From assembly GCA_039707655.1 (NCBI GenBank), contig CM077676.1, positions 452,451,379 through 452,515,378 on the forward strand: DNA of 64,000 nt. The letters are read 5' to 3'. The notes below the pieces were generated by a model that was not told where the DNA came from, made no database searches, and saw only the letters and a list, made by a program, of their open reading frames with translations. This DNA comes from Elymus sibiricus (taxonomy: Eukaryota > Streptophyta > Magnoliopsida > Poales > Poaceae). Positions 1-11,578 of the stretch are shown one piece after another. Position 1 is the stretch's first letter; every line of letters starts with the position of its first letter. Made by a program: the position numbers and the translations under genes.

Positions 1-1279
1 ATTTGTCACTCCGACTATCGGAGAGGTATCTCTGGGCCCTCTCGGTAATACAGCATCACAGAAGCCTTGCAAGCACCGTGACTAAAGAGTTAGTTGCAAG
101 ATGATGTATTACGGAACGAGTAAAGAGACTTGCCGGTAACGAGATTGAACTAGGTATTAGATACCGACGATCGAATCTCGGGCAAGTAATATACCGCCGG
201 ACAAAAGGGAACAACGTATGTTGTCATATGAGGTTCACCGATAAAGATCTTCGTGGAATATGTAGGAACCAATATGAGCATCCAGGTCCCGCTGTTGGTT
301 ATTGACCAGAGAGTTGTCTCGGTCATGTCTACATCATTCCCGAACCCGTAGGTTCCGCACACTTAAGGTTCGATGACGATATAGTATTATATGAGTTATG
401 TGATTGGTGACCGAATGTTGTTCGGAGTCCCGGATGAGATCACGGACATGACGAGGAGTCTCGGAATGTCCGAGAGGTAAAGATTGATATATTGGATGAT
501 GGTATTCGGACACCGGAAGTGTTCCGGGTGATATCGGGTCACCGGAAGGGGTTCCGGGCACCCCCGGCAAAAGATATGGGCCTTATGGGCCAAGAGGGGA
601 AACACACCAGCCACTAAGGGGCTGGTGCGCCCCCCCATATGGGCTGGCCGAATTGGAGAAGGAAAGGGGAAGAAGGAAAGAAAAAAAAGGGAATAGTATT
701 CCCCCCCCCTTTCCCCTCTTTCCTTCCTACTCTGAATAGGAATAGGAAAGGGGGGAGGCCGAATTGGGAGGACCCCAAGTAGGATTCCTCCTACTTGGTG
801 CGCCCCCTTGGCTGCCTCTCCTCCCCTCCCTCCTTTATATATTTAGGGGGGGGGGGCGCCCCTAGAACACACACGATTCTATGTTAGCCGTGTGCGGCGC
901 CCCCTATCTACCGTTTACACCCTCGGTCATATTTTCGGAGAGCTTAGGCGAAGCCCTGCCGAGATTACTTCACCGTCACCGTCGCCACGCCGTCGTGCTG
1001 ACGGAACTCATCTACTTCCTCGACATCTTTCTGGATCAAGAAGGCGAGGAACGTCACCGAGCTGCACGTGTGTAGAACTCGGAGGTGCCGTACGTTCGGT
1101 ACTCGATCGGTGGAGCTCAAAGGATTGTTCGACTACATCAACCGCGTTGTGAGACGCTTCCGCTAACGGTCTACGAGGGTACATAGACACACTCTCCCGT
1201 CTCGTAGCGATGCATCTCCATGGATAGATCTTGCGCGAGCGTAGGAATTTTTTTGAAATTCATGCTCCGTTCCCCAACA
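1..1279 (+). repeat. 5' LTR of Copia element 1 (partial)
   Basis: It matches 6927-8203 almost base for base, so it is the same LTR lacking about its first 478 bases, which lie left of the window. It ends in CCCCAACA immediately before the primer-binding site. Short open frames here, including those on the minus strand, recur identically in the 3' LTR and are not treated as genes. Confidence 0.95.
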
Positions 1280-1280
1280 G

Positions 1281-1293
1281 TGGTATCAAAGCC
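1281..1293 (+). other. Primer-binding site, tRNA-iMet type, Copia element 1
   Basis: The sequence TGGTATCAAAGCC starts one base after the LTR end. It differs by one base from the plant initiator-Met tRNA complement TGGTATCAGAGCC. Confidence 0.9.
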
Positions 1294-2603
1294 AGGTTTA
1301 TGCGTAGATGTGATTTGCACGAGTAGAACACAAACGAGTTGTGGGCGTGGGTGCATACATATTGCTTGCCGTTACTAGTTGATACTTGATTCGGCGGTAT
1401 TGTGAGATGAAGCGGCCCGGACCGACATTACGCGTATGCTTACGCGAGACAGGTTTCACCGCTACGTGCACTCGTTGCATAAAGGTGACTGGCGGGTGTC
1501 TGTCTCTCTCACTTTAGTTGAATCGGTTTCAATGAAGAGGGTTCTTTTAGAAGATCAAAAAGCAATCACTACACCACGTTGTGGTTTTGCGTAGGTAAGA
1601 ACGGTTCTTGCAAACCCGTAGCAGCCACGTAAAACTTGCAACTACAAATTAGAGGACGTCTAACTTGTTTTTGCAGGGTATGCTGGTGATGTGATATGGC
1701 CAAGACATGATGTGATATAAGTTGTTGTATGAGATGATCATGTTTTGTAAATTATCAAGCAACCGACAGGAGCCTTATAGTTGTCTCTTTATTGTATGCA
1801 ATGCCAACGCTATGTAATTGCTTTACTTTACCGCTATGAGTTAGCAGTAGTAGTAGTAATAGCAATAATCGGCGAGACGACCACGACGCTATGATGGAGG
1901 TCAAGGTGTCACGACGCTACGATGGAGATCAAGGTGTCACGACGCTACGATGGTGATCAAGGTGTCAACCCGGTGACGATGGAGATCATGACGGTGCTTT
2001 GCTGATGGAGATCAAAAGCACAAGACGATGATGGCCATATCATGTCACATGTATATTGAATTGCATGTGATGTTAATCCTTTTATGCATCTTATTTTGCT
2101 TAGGACGACGGTAGCATTATAAGATGATCCCTTCACTAAATTTCAAGATAAGTTTTCTCCCCTAGTATGCACCGTTGCGAAGGTTCGACGCTTCTAAGCA
2201 CCACGTGATGATCGGGTGTGATGGATTCTTTCGTTCGCATACAACGGGTGTAAGCCAGTTTTACACACGCATAATACTTGGGTTAAACTTGACGAACCTA
2301 GCATATACAGATATGGCCTTGGAACACAAGAGACTGAAAGGTCGAACATGAGTCATATAGTAGATATGATCAACATGAAAGATGTTCACCATTGATAACT
2401 AATCCACCTCACGTGATGATCGGACGTGGTTTAGTTGATGTGGATCATGTTACACTTAGACAACTTGAGGGATGTTAATCTAAGTGGGAGTTCTTAAGTA
2501 ATTTGATTAATTGAACTTCAAATTATCATGAACATAGTCTAAATAATCTTTGCAATTTATGTTGTAGATCAATAGACCGCGCTGTAGTTCCCCTGTTTTT
2601 ATT
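1294..2603 (+). other. 5' leader of Copia element 1
   Basis: This is untranslated leader between the primer-binding site and the gag start. It contains a short tandem repeat (1882-1965) and no long frame that resembles a protein. Long leaders of this kind are normal in the BARE group. Confidence 0.75.
1882..1965 (+). repeat. 28-bp tandem repeat, three copies
   Basis: The unit begins CACGACGCTA and ends AAGGTGT. Copies start at 1882, 1910 and 1938 and differ at only a few positions. A degenerate continuation runs to about 2020. It lies in the retroelement leader. Confidence 0.85.
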
Positions 2604-3500
2604 ATGTTCCTAGAGAAAACGAAGTTGAAAGTTGATGGAAGCAACTATGCGGACTAGGTCCGTGATCTCAGGATTGTCCTCACTGCTGCACAGAAGGCTT
2701 ATGTCCTTAATGCACCGCTCAGTGAAATACCCCTACGGCTTCGTCTGAGGACGTTATGAACGTCTGGCAGACAAGAAAAGATGACTACTCAATAGTTCAG
2801 TGCGCCATACTTTACGGCTTAGAACCAGAGCTCCAAATATGTTTTGAGCAACACGGAGCATATGAGATGTTCCAAGAGCTGAAAATTTGTTTTTCAAGCT
2901 CACACCCGGGTCGAGAGGTATGACACCTTCGATAAGTTCTATAGCTACAAGATGGAGGAGAACAGCTCCGTTAGTGAGCATGTACTCAGAATGTCTGAGT
3001 ACTTCAAACACTTGCATCAAGTGGGAGTTAGACTTCCGAATAAAGTGGTGATTGATAGAGTTCTCTAGTCACTATCACTAAGCTACTGGATCTTCGTGAT
3101 GAACTATAAACATGCAAGGGATAGAAGATCCTTAAGCTATTCGCGATGCTACAAGCTGCGGATGTAGAAATCAAAAAGGGAGCATCAAGTGTTGATGGTT
3201 AATAAGACCACTAGTTTCAAGAAGGGCAAGGGAAAGAAAAGGGAACTTCAAGAAGAACGGTAAAACAGTTGCCGCTCACGCGAAGAAACCCAAGGCTGAA
3301 CCAAACCCGAGACTTAGTGCTCCCATTGCAAAGGGAAAAGTCACAGGGAGCGGAACTTCCCCAAAGTAAGTGGCAGATAATAAGACTGGCAATGTCAACA
3401 AAGATATTTGATATACATGTTATTGATGTGTACCTTACTAGTACTCGTAGGAGCACCTGGGTATTTGATACTTGTTCAGTTGCTTGCAACTTGAAACATG
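2604..3500 (+). pseudogene. Degenerate gag and protease of Copia element 1
   Basis: Translation from the ATG at 2604 gives the N-terminal gag signature of BARE-group Copia elements (FLEKTKLKVDGSNYAD). It meets a TAG at 2655-2657 where tryptophan is expected, so TGG became TAG. Further gag similarity is scattered over several frames to about 3250, and I could not find an intact CCHC zinc knuckle. Around 3400-3490 the protease region is visible as STWVFDTCS. The catalytic Asp-Thr is kept, but the following glycine is cysteine. The gag and protease could not be made as written. Confidence 0.75.
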
Positions 3501-3776
3501 GAGCTTCGGAATAAACGAGGGCTAGCTAAAGAACGAGGTGACGATGTGCATTGGAAGTGTCTCCAAGGTTGATGTGATCACCATCGCCACGCTCTCTCTA
3601 CCTTCAGGATTAGTGATGAACCTAAATAATTGTTATTTGGTGCTTGCGTTAAGCATGAACATTATATCTGATAGTGTTTATTGCAAGACGGTTATTCAAT
3701 TTCAGAGAATAATTGTTATTCTATTTGGATAATATCATTGATGATCATGCACTTAAAATGAAAGGTTTATTGAATC

Positions 3777-5585
3777 TTGATCATAGTAATACATATGTTC
3801 ATAACACGAATGCCAAAAGATAATGATAGTACCACATATTTGTGGCACTGCCGCTTAGGTCATATCAGTGTTAAACACATGAAGAAACTCCGTGCAGATA
3901 GGTTTTTGGAATCTCTTGATTATGAATCATTTGAGACATGTGAACCGTGCCTTATTGGCAAGATGACTAAAACTCCGTTCTTCGGAACAATGGAGCGAGC
4001 AACCAACTTATTGGAAATAATACATACCGATGTATGCGGTCCGATGAGTGTTGAGGCGCGCGGTGGATATCGTTATGTTCTCACGTTCACAGATGATTTG
4101 AGGAGATATGGCTATGTCTACTTGATGAAGCATAAATCTGAAACATTTGAAAAGTTCAAAGAATTTCAGAGTGAAGTAGAGAACCATCGTAACAAGAAAA
4201 TAAAGTTCTTACGATCTGATCGTGGAAGAGAATATTTGAGTTACGAGTTTGGCAATCACTTAAGACAATGTGGAATTGTTTCACAGCTCACGCCACCTGG
4301 AACACCACAACGTAATGGTGTGTCCGAACGTCGTAATCGTACTCTATTAGATATGGTGCGTTCTATGATGTCTCTTACCGATTTGCCACTATCATTTTGG
4401 GGTTATGCATTAATGACAGCTGCATTCACTTTAAATAGGGCACCGTCTAAATCCGTTGAGACGACACCGTATGAACTGTGGTTTGGCAAGAAACCTAAGC
4501 TGTCGTTTCTGAAAGTTTGGGGATGCAATGCTTATGTCAAAAGGCTTCAGCCAGATAAGCTCGAACCCAAAGCGGATAAGTGCGTCTTCATAGGATACCC
4601 AAAGGAGACCGTTGGGTACACCTTCTACCACAGATCCGAAGGCAAAGTATTCGTTGCTAAAAATGGATCCTTTCTAGAGAAAGAGTTTCTCTCGAAAGAA
4701 GTGAGTGGGAGGAAAGTAGAACTTGATGAGGTAATTGTACCTCCTCTGGATAGTAGTACGCCACAGAAAGAAATTTCTGTGACACCGACACAGACCAGAG
4801 AGGAAGTAGATGATGATGATCATGAAGCTTCGGATCAAGTTGCTACAGAACCTCGTAGGTCAACCAGGACACGCTCCGCACCAGATTGGTACGGCAATCC
4901 TGTCTTGGAGGTCATGTTGTTAGACAACGGTGAACCTACGAACTATGAAGAAACGATGGCGAGCCCGGATTCCGACAAATGGCTTGAGGCCATGAAATCC
5001 GAGATTAGATCCATGTATGAGAACAAAGTGTGGACTTTGGTAGACTTGCCCGATGAACGGCGAGCTATTAAAAATAAATGGATCTTTAAAAAGAAGACGG
5101 ACGCTGATGGTAATGTCACCGTCTATAAAGCACGACTTGTTGCTAAAGGTTATCGACAAGTTCAAGGAGTTGACTACGATGAGACTTTCTCACCCGTAGC
5201 GATGCTAAAGTCTGTCAAAATTATGTTAGCAATTGCCGCATTTTATGATTATGAAATCTGGCAAATGGACGTCAAAACGGCATTCCTTAATGGATTCCTT
5301 AAGGAAGAATTGTATATGATCCAACCGGAAGGTTTTGTCGATCCTAAAGGTGCTAACAAAGTATGCAAGCTCCGGCGATCCATCTATGGACTGGTGCAAG
5401 CATCTCGGAGCTGGAATACTCGCTTTGATGAAGTGATCAAAGCGTTTGGGTTTATGCAAGTTTATGGAGAAACTTGTATTTACAAGAAAGTGAGTGGGAG
5501 CTCTATAGCATTTCTAATAGTATATGTGGATGACATATTGTTGATTGGAAATGATGTAGAATTTCTGGAAAGCATAAAGAATTGA
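3777..5585 (+). CDS. Integrase and partial reverse transcriptase, Copia element 1
   Basis: This 602-codon open frame is the largest intact part of pol. In order it shows the GAG-pre-integrase zinc finger (WHCRLGHISVKHMKKL, about residues 23-75), the integrase core with its acidic triad (HTDVCGP, RSDRGREY and the Glu in NGVSERRNRT), a linker, and Copia reverse transcriptase from about residue 400. The RT includes TAFLNGFLKEELYMIQPEGF and the catalytic YVDDILLIGND near the end. The usual SIYGLKQAS motif reads SIYGLVQAS. The first Met is only the first in the open segment, because the true polyprotein starts in gag. The frame stops 12 residues after the YVDD box, so the RT lacks its end and is probably inactive. 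In the family this polyprotein replicates the element in cytoplasmic particles and inserts the copy. Confidence 0.9.
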   Translation: MIIVIHMFITRMPKDNDSTTYLWHCRLGHISVKHMKKLRADRFLESLDYESFETCEPCLIGKMTKTPFFGTMERATNLLEIIHTDVCGPMSVEARGGYRYVLTFTDDLRRYGYVYLMKHKSETFEKFKEFQSEVENHRNKKIKFLRSDRGREYLSYEFGNHLRQCGIVSQLTPPGTPQRNGVSERRNRTLLDMVRSMMSLTDLPLSFWGYALMTAAFTLNRAPSKSVETTPYELWFGKKPKLSFLKVWGCNAYVKRLQPDKLEPKADKCVFIGYPKETVGYTFYHRSEGKVFVAKNGSFLEKEFLSKEVSGRKVELDEVIVPPLDSSTPQKEISVTPTQTREEVDDDDHEASDQVATEPRRSTRTRSAPDWYGNPVLEVMLLDNGEPTNYEETMASPDSDKWLEAMKSEIRSMYENKVWTLVDLPDERRAIKNKWIFKKKTDADGNVTVYKARLVAKGYRQVQGVDYDETFSPVAMLKSVKIMLAIAAFYDYEIWQMDVKTAFLNGFLKEELYMIQPEGFVDPKGANKVCKLRRSIYGLVQASRSWNTRFDEVIKAFGFMQVYGETCIYKKVSGSSIAFLIVYVDDILLIGNDVEFLESIKN

Positions 5586-6436
5586 AAGGAGGTTTTCAAT
5601 AAAAACCTGTTTTTCAGTTATCCACAGATTGGGCATCGAGATCTATGGAGATAGATCAAAACGCCTGATAAAAGTTCACACATCTTGATGAGTTTTTTGA
5701 AGAAGTTCAAAATAGGATCAAGTCAAAGAAATGAGTTCTTGCCTGGTGTGAAGTGGAGTAAGACTTGAAAATCTAGGTAAAGGTTGTTTTACATGTTAGG
5801 CATCAAAATCTATAGAGATAGATTGAGACGCCTCATAGGACTTTCACGAAGCACATACCTTGACAAGATTTTGAAGAAGTTCAAAATGGATCAGTCAAAG
5901 AAAGGGTTCTTGCCTGTATTGCAAGGTGTGAGATTGAGTAAGACTCAAAGCCCGACCACGGCAGAAGACAAAGAGAAGATGAGTGTCATCCCCTATGCCT
6001 CAGCCATAGGTTCTATAAAGTATGCCAAGCTGTGTGCCTTGCCATGTGTCTGGCAAAAGAGGTACCAAAGTGATCCAGGAGTAGATCACTGGACAGCGGT
6101 CAAATTATCCTTAAGATGACTAAGGAAGAATTTCTCAGGAATAGAGATGATAAAGAGTTCGTCGTAAGGGGTTGCATCGATGCAAGCTTTAAACACTGAT
6201 CCGAAAGACTATGAGTCTCAGACCGGATAAGTATAGTGGGGAAATCTTTTGGAGTAGCTCCAAACAGAGTATGGTAGCAGCATCTACATATAACATAGAG
6301 ATTTGCCAAGAACACACGGATCTGAATATTGCAGACCCGTTGACTAAAACCTCTCTCACAAGCAAAACATGATTAGCTTTAGAACTGATTAAGTGTTAAT
6401 TACATGGAGATGTAATCTAGATTATTGACTCTAGTG
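5586..6436 (+). pseudogene. Decayed RT C-terminus and RNase H, Copia element 1
   Basis: After the stop at 5585 the RT connection region appears twice, at about 5630-5772 and again at about 5793-5950, each with the family's GIKIYRDR-type block. The second copy is a 111-codon frame (5784-6119). RNase H follows only as scraps up to 6360. The block holding the family's YCDNSGAIAQAKEP-type segment is missing, so catalytic residues are lost. Confidence 0.8.
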
Positions 6437-6448
6437 CAAGTGGGAGAC
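6437..6448 (+). other. Polypurine tract, Copia element 1
   Basis: CAAGTGGGAGAC lies directly before the 3' LTR start TGTTGGAAAT. This is the usual plus-strand priming site of the BARE group. Confidence 0.85.
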
Positions 6449-8203
6449 TGTTGGAAATATGCCCTAGAGGCAATAATAAATTAGTTATTATCATATTTCC
6501 CCGTTCATGATAATAGTTTATTATTCATGCTAGAATTGTATTGACCGGAAACTAAATACATGTGTGGATAATAGACAAATACTATGTCCCTAGTATGCCT
6601 CTACTAGACTAGCTCGTTGATCAAAAGATGGTCAAGGTTTCCTGACCATGGACATGAGTTGTCATTTGATAATGGGATCACATCATTAGGAGAATGATGT
6701 GATGGACATGACCCAACCGTTAGCATAGCAAATGATCGTTCAGTTTATTGCTATTGCTTTCACTATGTCAAATACACGTTCCTCTGACCATGAGATCATG
6801 CAACTCCCGGATACCGTAGGAATACTTTGGGTGTATCAAACGTCACAACGTTACTGGGTGATTATAAAGGTGCACTACAGGTATCTCCGAAAGTGTTTGT
6901 TGAGTTGGCATGGATCGAGATTGGGATTTGTCACTCCGATTATCGGAGAGGTATCTCTGGGCCCTCTCGGTAATACAGCATCACAGAAGCCTTGCAAGCA
7001 CCGTGACTAAAGAGTTAGTTGCAAGATGATGTATTACGGAATGAGTAAAGAGACTTGCCGGTAACGAGATTGAACTAGGTATTAGATACCGACGATCGAA
7101 TCTCGGGCAAGTAACATACCGCCGGACAAAAGGGAACAACGTATGTTGTCATATGAGGTTCACCGATAAAGATCTTCGTGGAATATGTAGGAACCAATAT
7201 GAGCATCCAGGTCCCGCTGTTGGTTATTGACCAGAGAGTTGTCTCGGTCATGTCTACATCATTCCCGAACCCGTAGGTTCCGCACACTTAAGGTTCGATG
7301 ACGATATAGTATTATATGAGTTATGTGATTGGTGACCGAATGTTGTTCGGAGTCCTGGATGAGATCACGGACATGACGAGGAGTCTCGGAATGTCCGAGA
7401 GGTAAAGATTGATATATTGGATGATGGTATTCGGACACTGGAAGTGTTCCGGGTGATATCGGGTCACCGGAAGGGGTTCCGGGCACCCCCGGCAAAAGAT
7501 ATGGGCCTTATGGGCCAAGAGGGGAAACACACCAGCCACTAAGGGGCTGGTGCGCCCCCCCATATGGGCTGGCCGAATTGGAGAAGGAAAGGGGAAGAAG
7601 GAAAGAAAAAAAAGGGAATAGGATTCCCCCCCCCCTTTCCCCTCTTTCCTTCCTACTCCGAATAGGAAAAGGAAAGGGGGGAGGCCGAAATGGGAGGACC
7701 CCAAGTAGGATTCCTCCTACTTGGTGCGCCCCCTTGGCTGCCTCTCCTCCCCTCCCTCCTTTATATATTTAGGGGGGGGGGCGCCCCTAGAACACACACG
7801 ATTCATTGTTAGCCGTGTGCGGCGCCCCTATCTACCGTTTACACCCTCGGTCATATTTTCGGAGAGCTTAGGCGAAGCCCTGCCGAGATCACTTCACCGT
7901 CACCGTCGCCACGCCGTCGTGCTGATGGAACTCATCTAGTTCCTCGACATCTTGCTGGATCAAGAAGGCGAGGAACGTCACCGAGCTGCACGTGTGTAGA
8001 ACTCGGAGGTGCCGTACGTTCGGTACTCGATCGGTGGAGCTCGAAGGATTGTTCGACTACATCAACCGCGTTGTGAGACGCTTCCGCTAACGATCTACGA
8101 GGGTAAGTATACACACTCTCCCCTCTCGTAGCGATGCATCTCCATGGATAGATCTTGCGTGAGCGTAGGAATTTTTTTTTAATTCATGCTCCGTTCCCCA
8201 ACA
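6449..8203 (+). repeat. 3' LTR of Copia element 1 (complete)
   Basis: The LTR is 1755 bp and is bounded by TGTTGG...CCAACA. A TATATATTT box lies near 7762, shortly before the presumed RNA start. Open frames inside are shadows shared with the 5' LTR. Confidence 0.95.
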
Positions 8204-8558
8204 GTAAAACCCTACGTCCTGCTTTGCTTGTATTAATTGTGGATGGGGTACACAGTATAGGTGATCTACCATGAGATCGTACGTGAATGAATCTGTCCTT
8301 CTACGGCCCTGGCACCTCGGTTTATATAGATACCGGGGGTGCCTAGGGTTACACATAAGTCGGTCGCATCTAGGGGTAAACATGCCGGAGACTACCTCTA
8401 TGTCTTGGAGTATGCGCCAAGTCTTCGGGTCATTCCTTCCTGATATTCCTGGACCGAACGAACGAGGCCCACCAGTAGACGGATTTAGGGGGTCCGCAGC
8501 CCAGCCAAAAGGACCAGTAACCGACAGGCCGAGGACCCCCTAATCCGGGACTCCGTTA
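8204..8558 (-). repeat. Partial LTR of Tat-lineage element A
   Basis: The sequence from GTAAAACCCTACGTCCTGC to GGGACTCCGTTA aligns with the right three quarters of the LTRs of elements B and C, including the box TTATATAGATACCG. It lacks the first 100 or so LTR bases because Copia element 1 inserted there. The sense of this LTR family is the minus strand, as shown by the pol genes of B and C. The bases after 8558 resume the Tekay-like LTR, so 8558 is a true element end. Whether A is a solo LTR or a full element cannot be told from this window. Confidence 0.82.
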
Positions 8559-9068
8559 CTCGCACCGCTACTCTCACAACAATGCCCACCCGAGCCGCCG
8601 TCGCCATGAACTCCGTCAATCCCGCGGACACCGAGCTCCCCGGTGGATGAGAAGCTGTCCAGGAGTCGCGCCTCATCGTCTTTGACGTCTATGTTAACGC
8701 ACGTGAGCAGGAGCGCCACCAAGCCGTCGCAATCCTCGATTCCCTCCGTCGATCGTCGCCACTGCTCAACGCCGATTTGCTGCTGTTCGTCCACCGCCAT
8801 TGTAACCGAGCTGCCCATGAGCTCTGGGGTGAGCTTCGCTTTGTTTTCCCATCACCGCCGCTCGGACCTCACCGAAGCTGTCGATCCCATTCATTTAATC
8901 TTGCACCGCTCATGCAGATCGACGCGGCATCCTTGTTTAGCTTGACAGGAAGTCGCGCCGCTCAATTTGGTCGCCGGGAACGCCGGATCCATGCGTCGTC
9001 GCCTCATCCAGTGGTCGCCGGTGTGCGCCGCCATTCAAATCTCCGAATGGGTCATGCCATGTGGCCCC
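8559..9068 (+). repeat. 5' LTR of Tekay-like Gypsy element, first visible segment
   Basis: It aligns with about 48275-48835 in the 3' LTR of the Tekay-like element, for example the shared blocks GTCGCCATGAACTCCGTC and GAGAAGCTGTCCAGGAG. The 5' portion corresponding to about 47653-48275 lies left of the window, beyond element A. The last five bases (9064-9068, GCCCC) are the target-site copy for element B. Confidence 0.88.
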
Positions 9069-9521
9069 TGATGGAGTTGAATCCAGCAGATCTCGGGTAG
9101 GGGGTCCCAAGCTGGTAGCCTTGGCACGATGGTAACAGGGATACATGATTTTACACAGGTTCGGGTTCTCTCGAAGAGATAATACCCTACGTCATGCTTT
9201 GATTGTATTTGATTTCGAGGGAGTACAAGTTACAGGTTGATGTACCATGAGATCTATGTGTGTTTCTGGTGATTGTCTACGGGCCTCACCCCTCAGATTA
9301 TATAGATACCGAGGGTGTACATAGGTCGGTTACATCTAGGGTAATCTTGGTGTAAATGATCCCTAAGTCTAGGAGTAGGCGCCAAGTCTTCGAAAGTTTC
9401 CATCTTGGCGCTCCTAGGCCCGACAAACGTGGCCCACTGGTAGACTATCTTGGGGGTCCTCGGCCCGACCCACATGGTCGGGAAGAGACTTGATATGCAC
9501 CCCTAGTCCAGGACACCATCA
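9069..9521 (-). repeat. 3' LTR of element B
   Basis: It runs from TGATGGAGTTGAATCC to GGACACCATCA and pairs with 39775-40227. A TATA-like TTATATAGATACC lies near 9299. It is the 3' LTR because the element is in minus sense. Confidence 0.9.
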
Positions 9522-9690
9522 GTAGCCCCTGAACCGGTCTTCAAGTCGAGGATGCTCTTCGGTTCTTCCGAGCTGCTCTCCATCTTCGGTAACCTGTCTT
9601 GCAAGCTGGTTCAACAAGTTCTCCTGCTTTCTTGAAGTGGTCAAGCTTTGGCCGAGGAGTCACTACCTCGGGCACCCGAGGAGCCCCTCT
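9522..9690 (-). other. Short piece of element B between its 3' LTR and nested element C
   Basis: It begins GTAGCCCCTGAACCGG, whose complement CCGGTTCAGGGGCTAC is the polypurine tract next to the 3' LTR. The same block follows the left LTR of element C at 18182. The sequence is interrupted at 9690 by C and resumes at 28992. Confidence 0.82.
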
Positions 9691-10127
9691 TGATGGAGCT
9701 AAATCTGGTGGATCTCGGGTAGGGGGTCCCGATAGGGTAGCCTTGGCTAGATGGTAACAAAGACACAAGGGACACAAGTTCTTACCCAGGTTCAGGCCCT
9801 CTCGAAGAGGTAAAACCCTATGTCCTGCTTTGCTTGTTGATTGTGGATGGGGTACAAAGTACAGATAATCTACCGCGAGATCGAATCTATCCTCTACATC
9901 CCTAGCACCTCGGCTTATATAGATACCGGGGGTGCCAAGGGTTACACATAAGTCGGTTGCGCCTAGGGGTAAACGTGCCAATGACTATTTCTATGTCTTG
10001 AAGTAGGTGCCAAGTCTTCGGGTCCTTCCTTCTTGGTGTTCTTGGATCGGACAAACGAGCCCCACCAGTTGATGGGCTTAGGGGGTCTTCGGCCTAGCTC
10101 ACAGGTCGGGCAACCGACACGTCGAGC

Positions 10128-11558
10128 TGTTGGGTTCTACGGTAGGGTGCGTCGATAGCAAATTTAAAAAAAATTCCTACCCGCAGAACATCCAGGAACA
10201 TGCTAATAGAGATGGATCCCATATCATTACCACTAGACGCGCAGTGCCGTGCAGCGGAAGTAGAGTTGTGGCAGCGCGTCTCCGGAGTCGTGTCCTCCTC
10301 GTCGATCTCCCACGTACAGCCGATCACCAAGTCCCACGAACAGATTCGCCGGAGTGGCACAATTGCACCACCTTTAATGGTATCCGTGCGTGCAGGAGGA
10401 ACGCCGTGCGGCGGACTGCTAGGTCCGATCGTACAGCCGGTGGCTCGTGGAGGTGGCTAGTTGCAACACATGCAAAACCCTAGTGACGACGCCAGAGCGA
10501 TCAGCCTCGATCAGTGTGCCACACCTCCACTATATATAGGCATCCGTCGTGGGCCCAACACTTGGGCCTCGCACGGATCCTAAAGCCCAAAGTCGACTTG
10601 GTCACGATCCAAGTCCAGCTCGGATCACATCCGACCAGTGTCCTCGGATCCGACCTAGTAGGTTCCTTCCCTTAAGCGCGCAACCCCTTAGGTTCAAGTC
10701 GGCTTGGTCGCAGGTCGGATCACCTCCGACCTGCTCAGTTGGTAGCGGCCTCTAGCAAGGTGTGCTGACCACCAAGCAAACTATGAAGCCGGTTGGCGAA
10801 CCTATACGTCACACTTCCGTTCCCTTTGCCACACGATATATGTCGTCGGGCTCAAGGCGATGTGGTCATCCCTATTACAGTCCGACCTCTTTCTCGTTTC
10901 AGTGAATCCGACCAACACCGGATTATCTCATAATCCTCGTCGCATGGCCATGCTTATACCAGTCGGATCACACACGAGGGGCCCAAAGTATATCTCTCCT
11001 CAACGGAGGGGCAAATCCCATCTTGCTCAACCATGTCTCGCAGCATGGGTCTGGCTGACAAGCCCGTAACCTACCTTTATAACTACCCAGTTACGGAGTA
11101 GCATTTGGTCGGCCCAAAGCAGGTCGATCACCATCCCGAGCACATGCGTCAGCTCAGGTCCGAGGACACAGAACGTATGTGTATTAGAGACTCACAGATG
11201 ACCTATCGCTGTGTCTCATAGCGGGTCTATCCAATCCGATATCCATCCTAGCTCGGAACCAGTCACCTCGGATCCGACCTCGGATCCTGATCAGATCCAT
11301 GCAGTTTGGAAGCATCACATGTTTCATGGTTAGTGAGACAAAACCATCCACCGTATTGCATGCTTGTCTAGTCCGACGTGTGCCCACACGTCACTCACGA
11401 CTAGGGACCATTTAGGACGTATCATACAACACAAGATCTCACAGACAAGTCATGTACTTGCCAACAAGTATCATCGATAACGTCCAAGGACTACATCGGT
11501 TCATAAACACATCGGAAATATCATCATACATGATTGCCTCTAGGGCATACCTGCAACA
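10128..11558 (-). repeat. 3' LTR of Copia element 2
   Basis: This 1431-bp copy is bounded by TGTTGGGTTC and CTGCAACA on the + strand and pairs with 16721-18152. Small frames inside it recur in the partner LTR and are not genes. Confidence 0.95.
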
Positions 11559-11572
11559 GTCTCCCACTTGCA
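11559..11572 (-). other. Polypurine tract, Copia element 2
   Basis: The minus-strand reading CTGCAAGTGGGAGAC lies immediately upstream of the 3' LTR. It is nearly the same tract as in Copia element 1. Confidence 0.85.
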
Positions 11573-11578
11573 GTAGAG

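Larger units (their letters stand above)
1..8203 (+). mobile_element. Copia element 1, BARE/WIS/Angela group, 5' end cut by window
   Basis: This is a Copia LTR retrotransposon in + orientation. It has a partial 5' LTR (1-1279), an iMet-type primer-binding site, degenerate gag, integrase and reverse transcriptase, a polypurine tract and a complete 3' LTR (6449-8203). The LTR starts TGTTGGAAATATGCCC and ends CCCCAACA, which with its 1.75-kb length is typical of the BARE/WIS/Angela group. The internal region is about 5.2 kb, the usual size. By eye the two LTRs differ at roughly 20 of about 1277 shared positions, so the insertion is fairly recent. It sits in the LTR of Tat element A: the sequence right of 8203 continues a Tat LTR from its middle. 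The left target-site copy lies outside the window. Confidence 0.93.

Noticed and set aside
150..1480. Open frames in the Copia 1 LTR, and the same ones at 7075-8383
   Set aside because: They recur only because the LTRs are copies. No protein motif is present.
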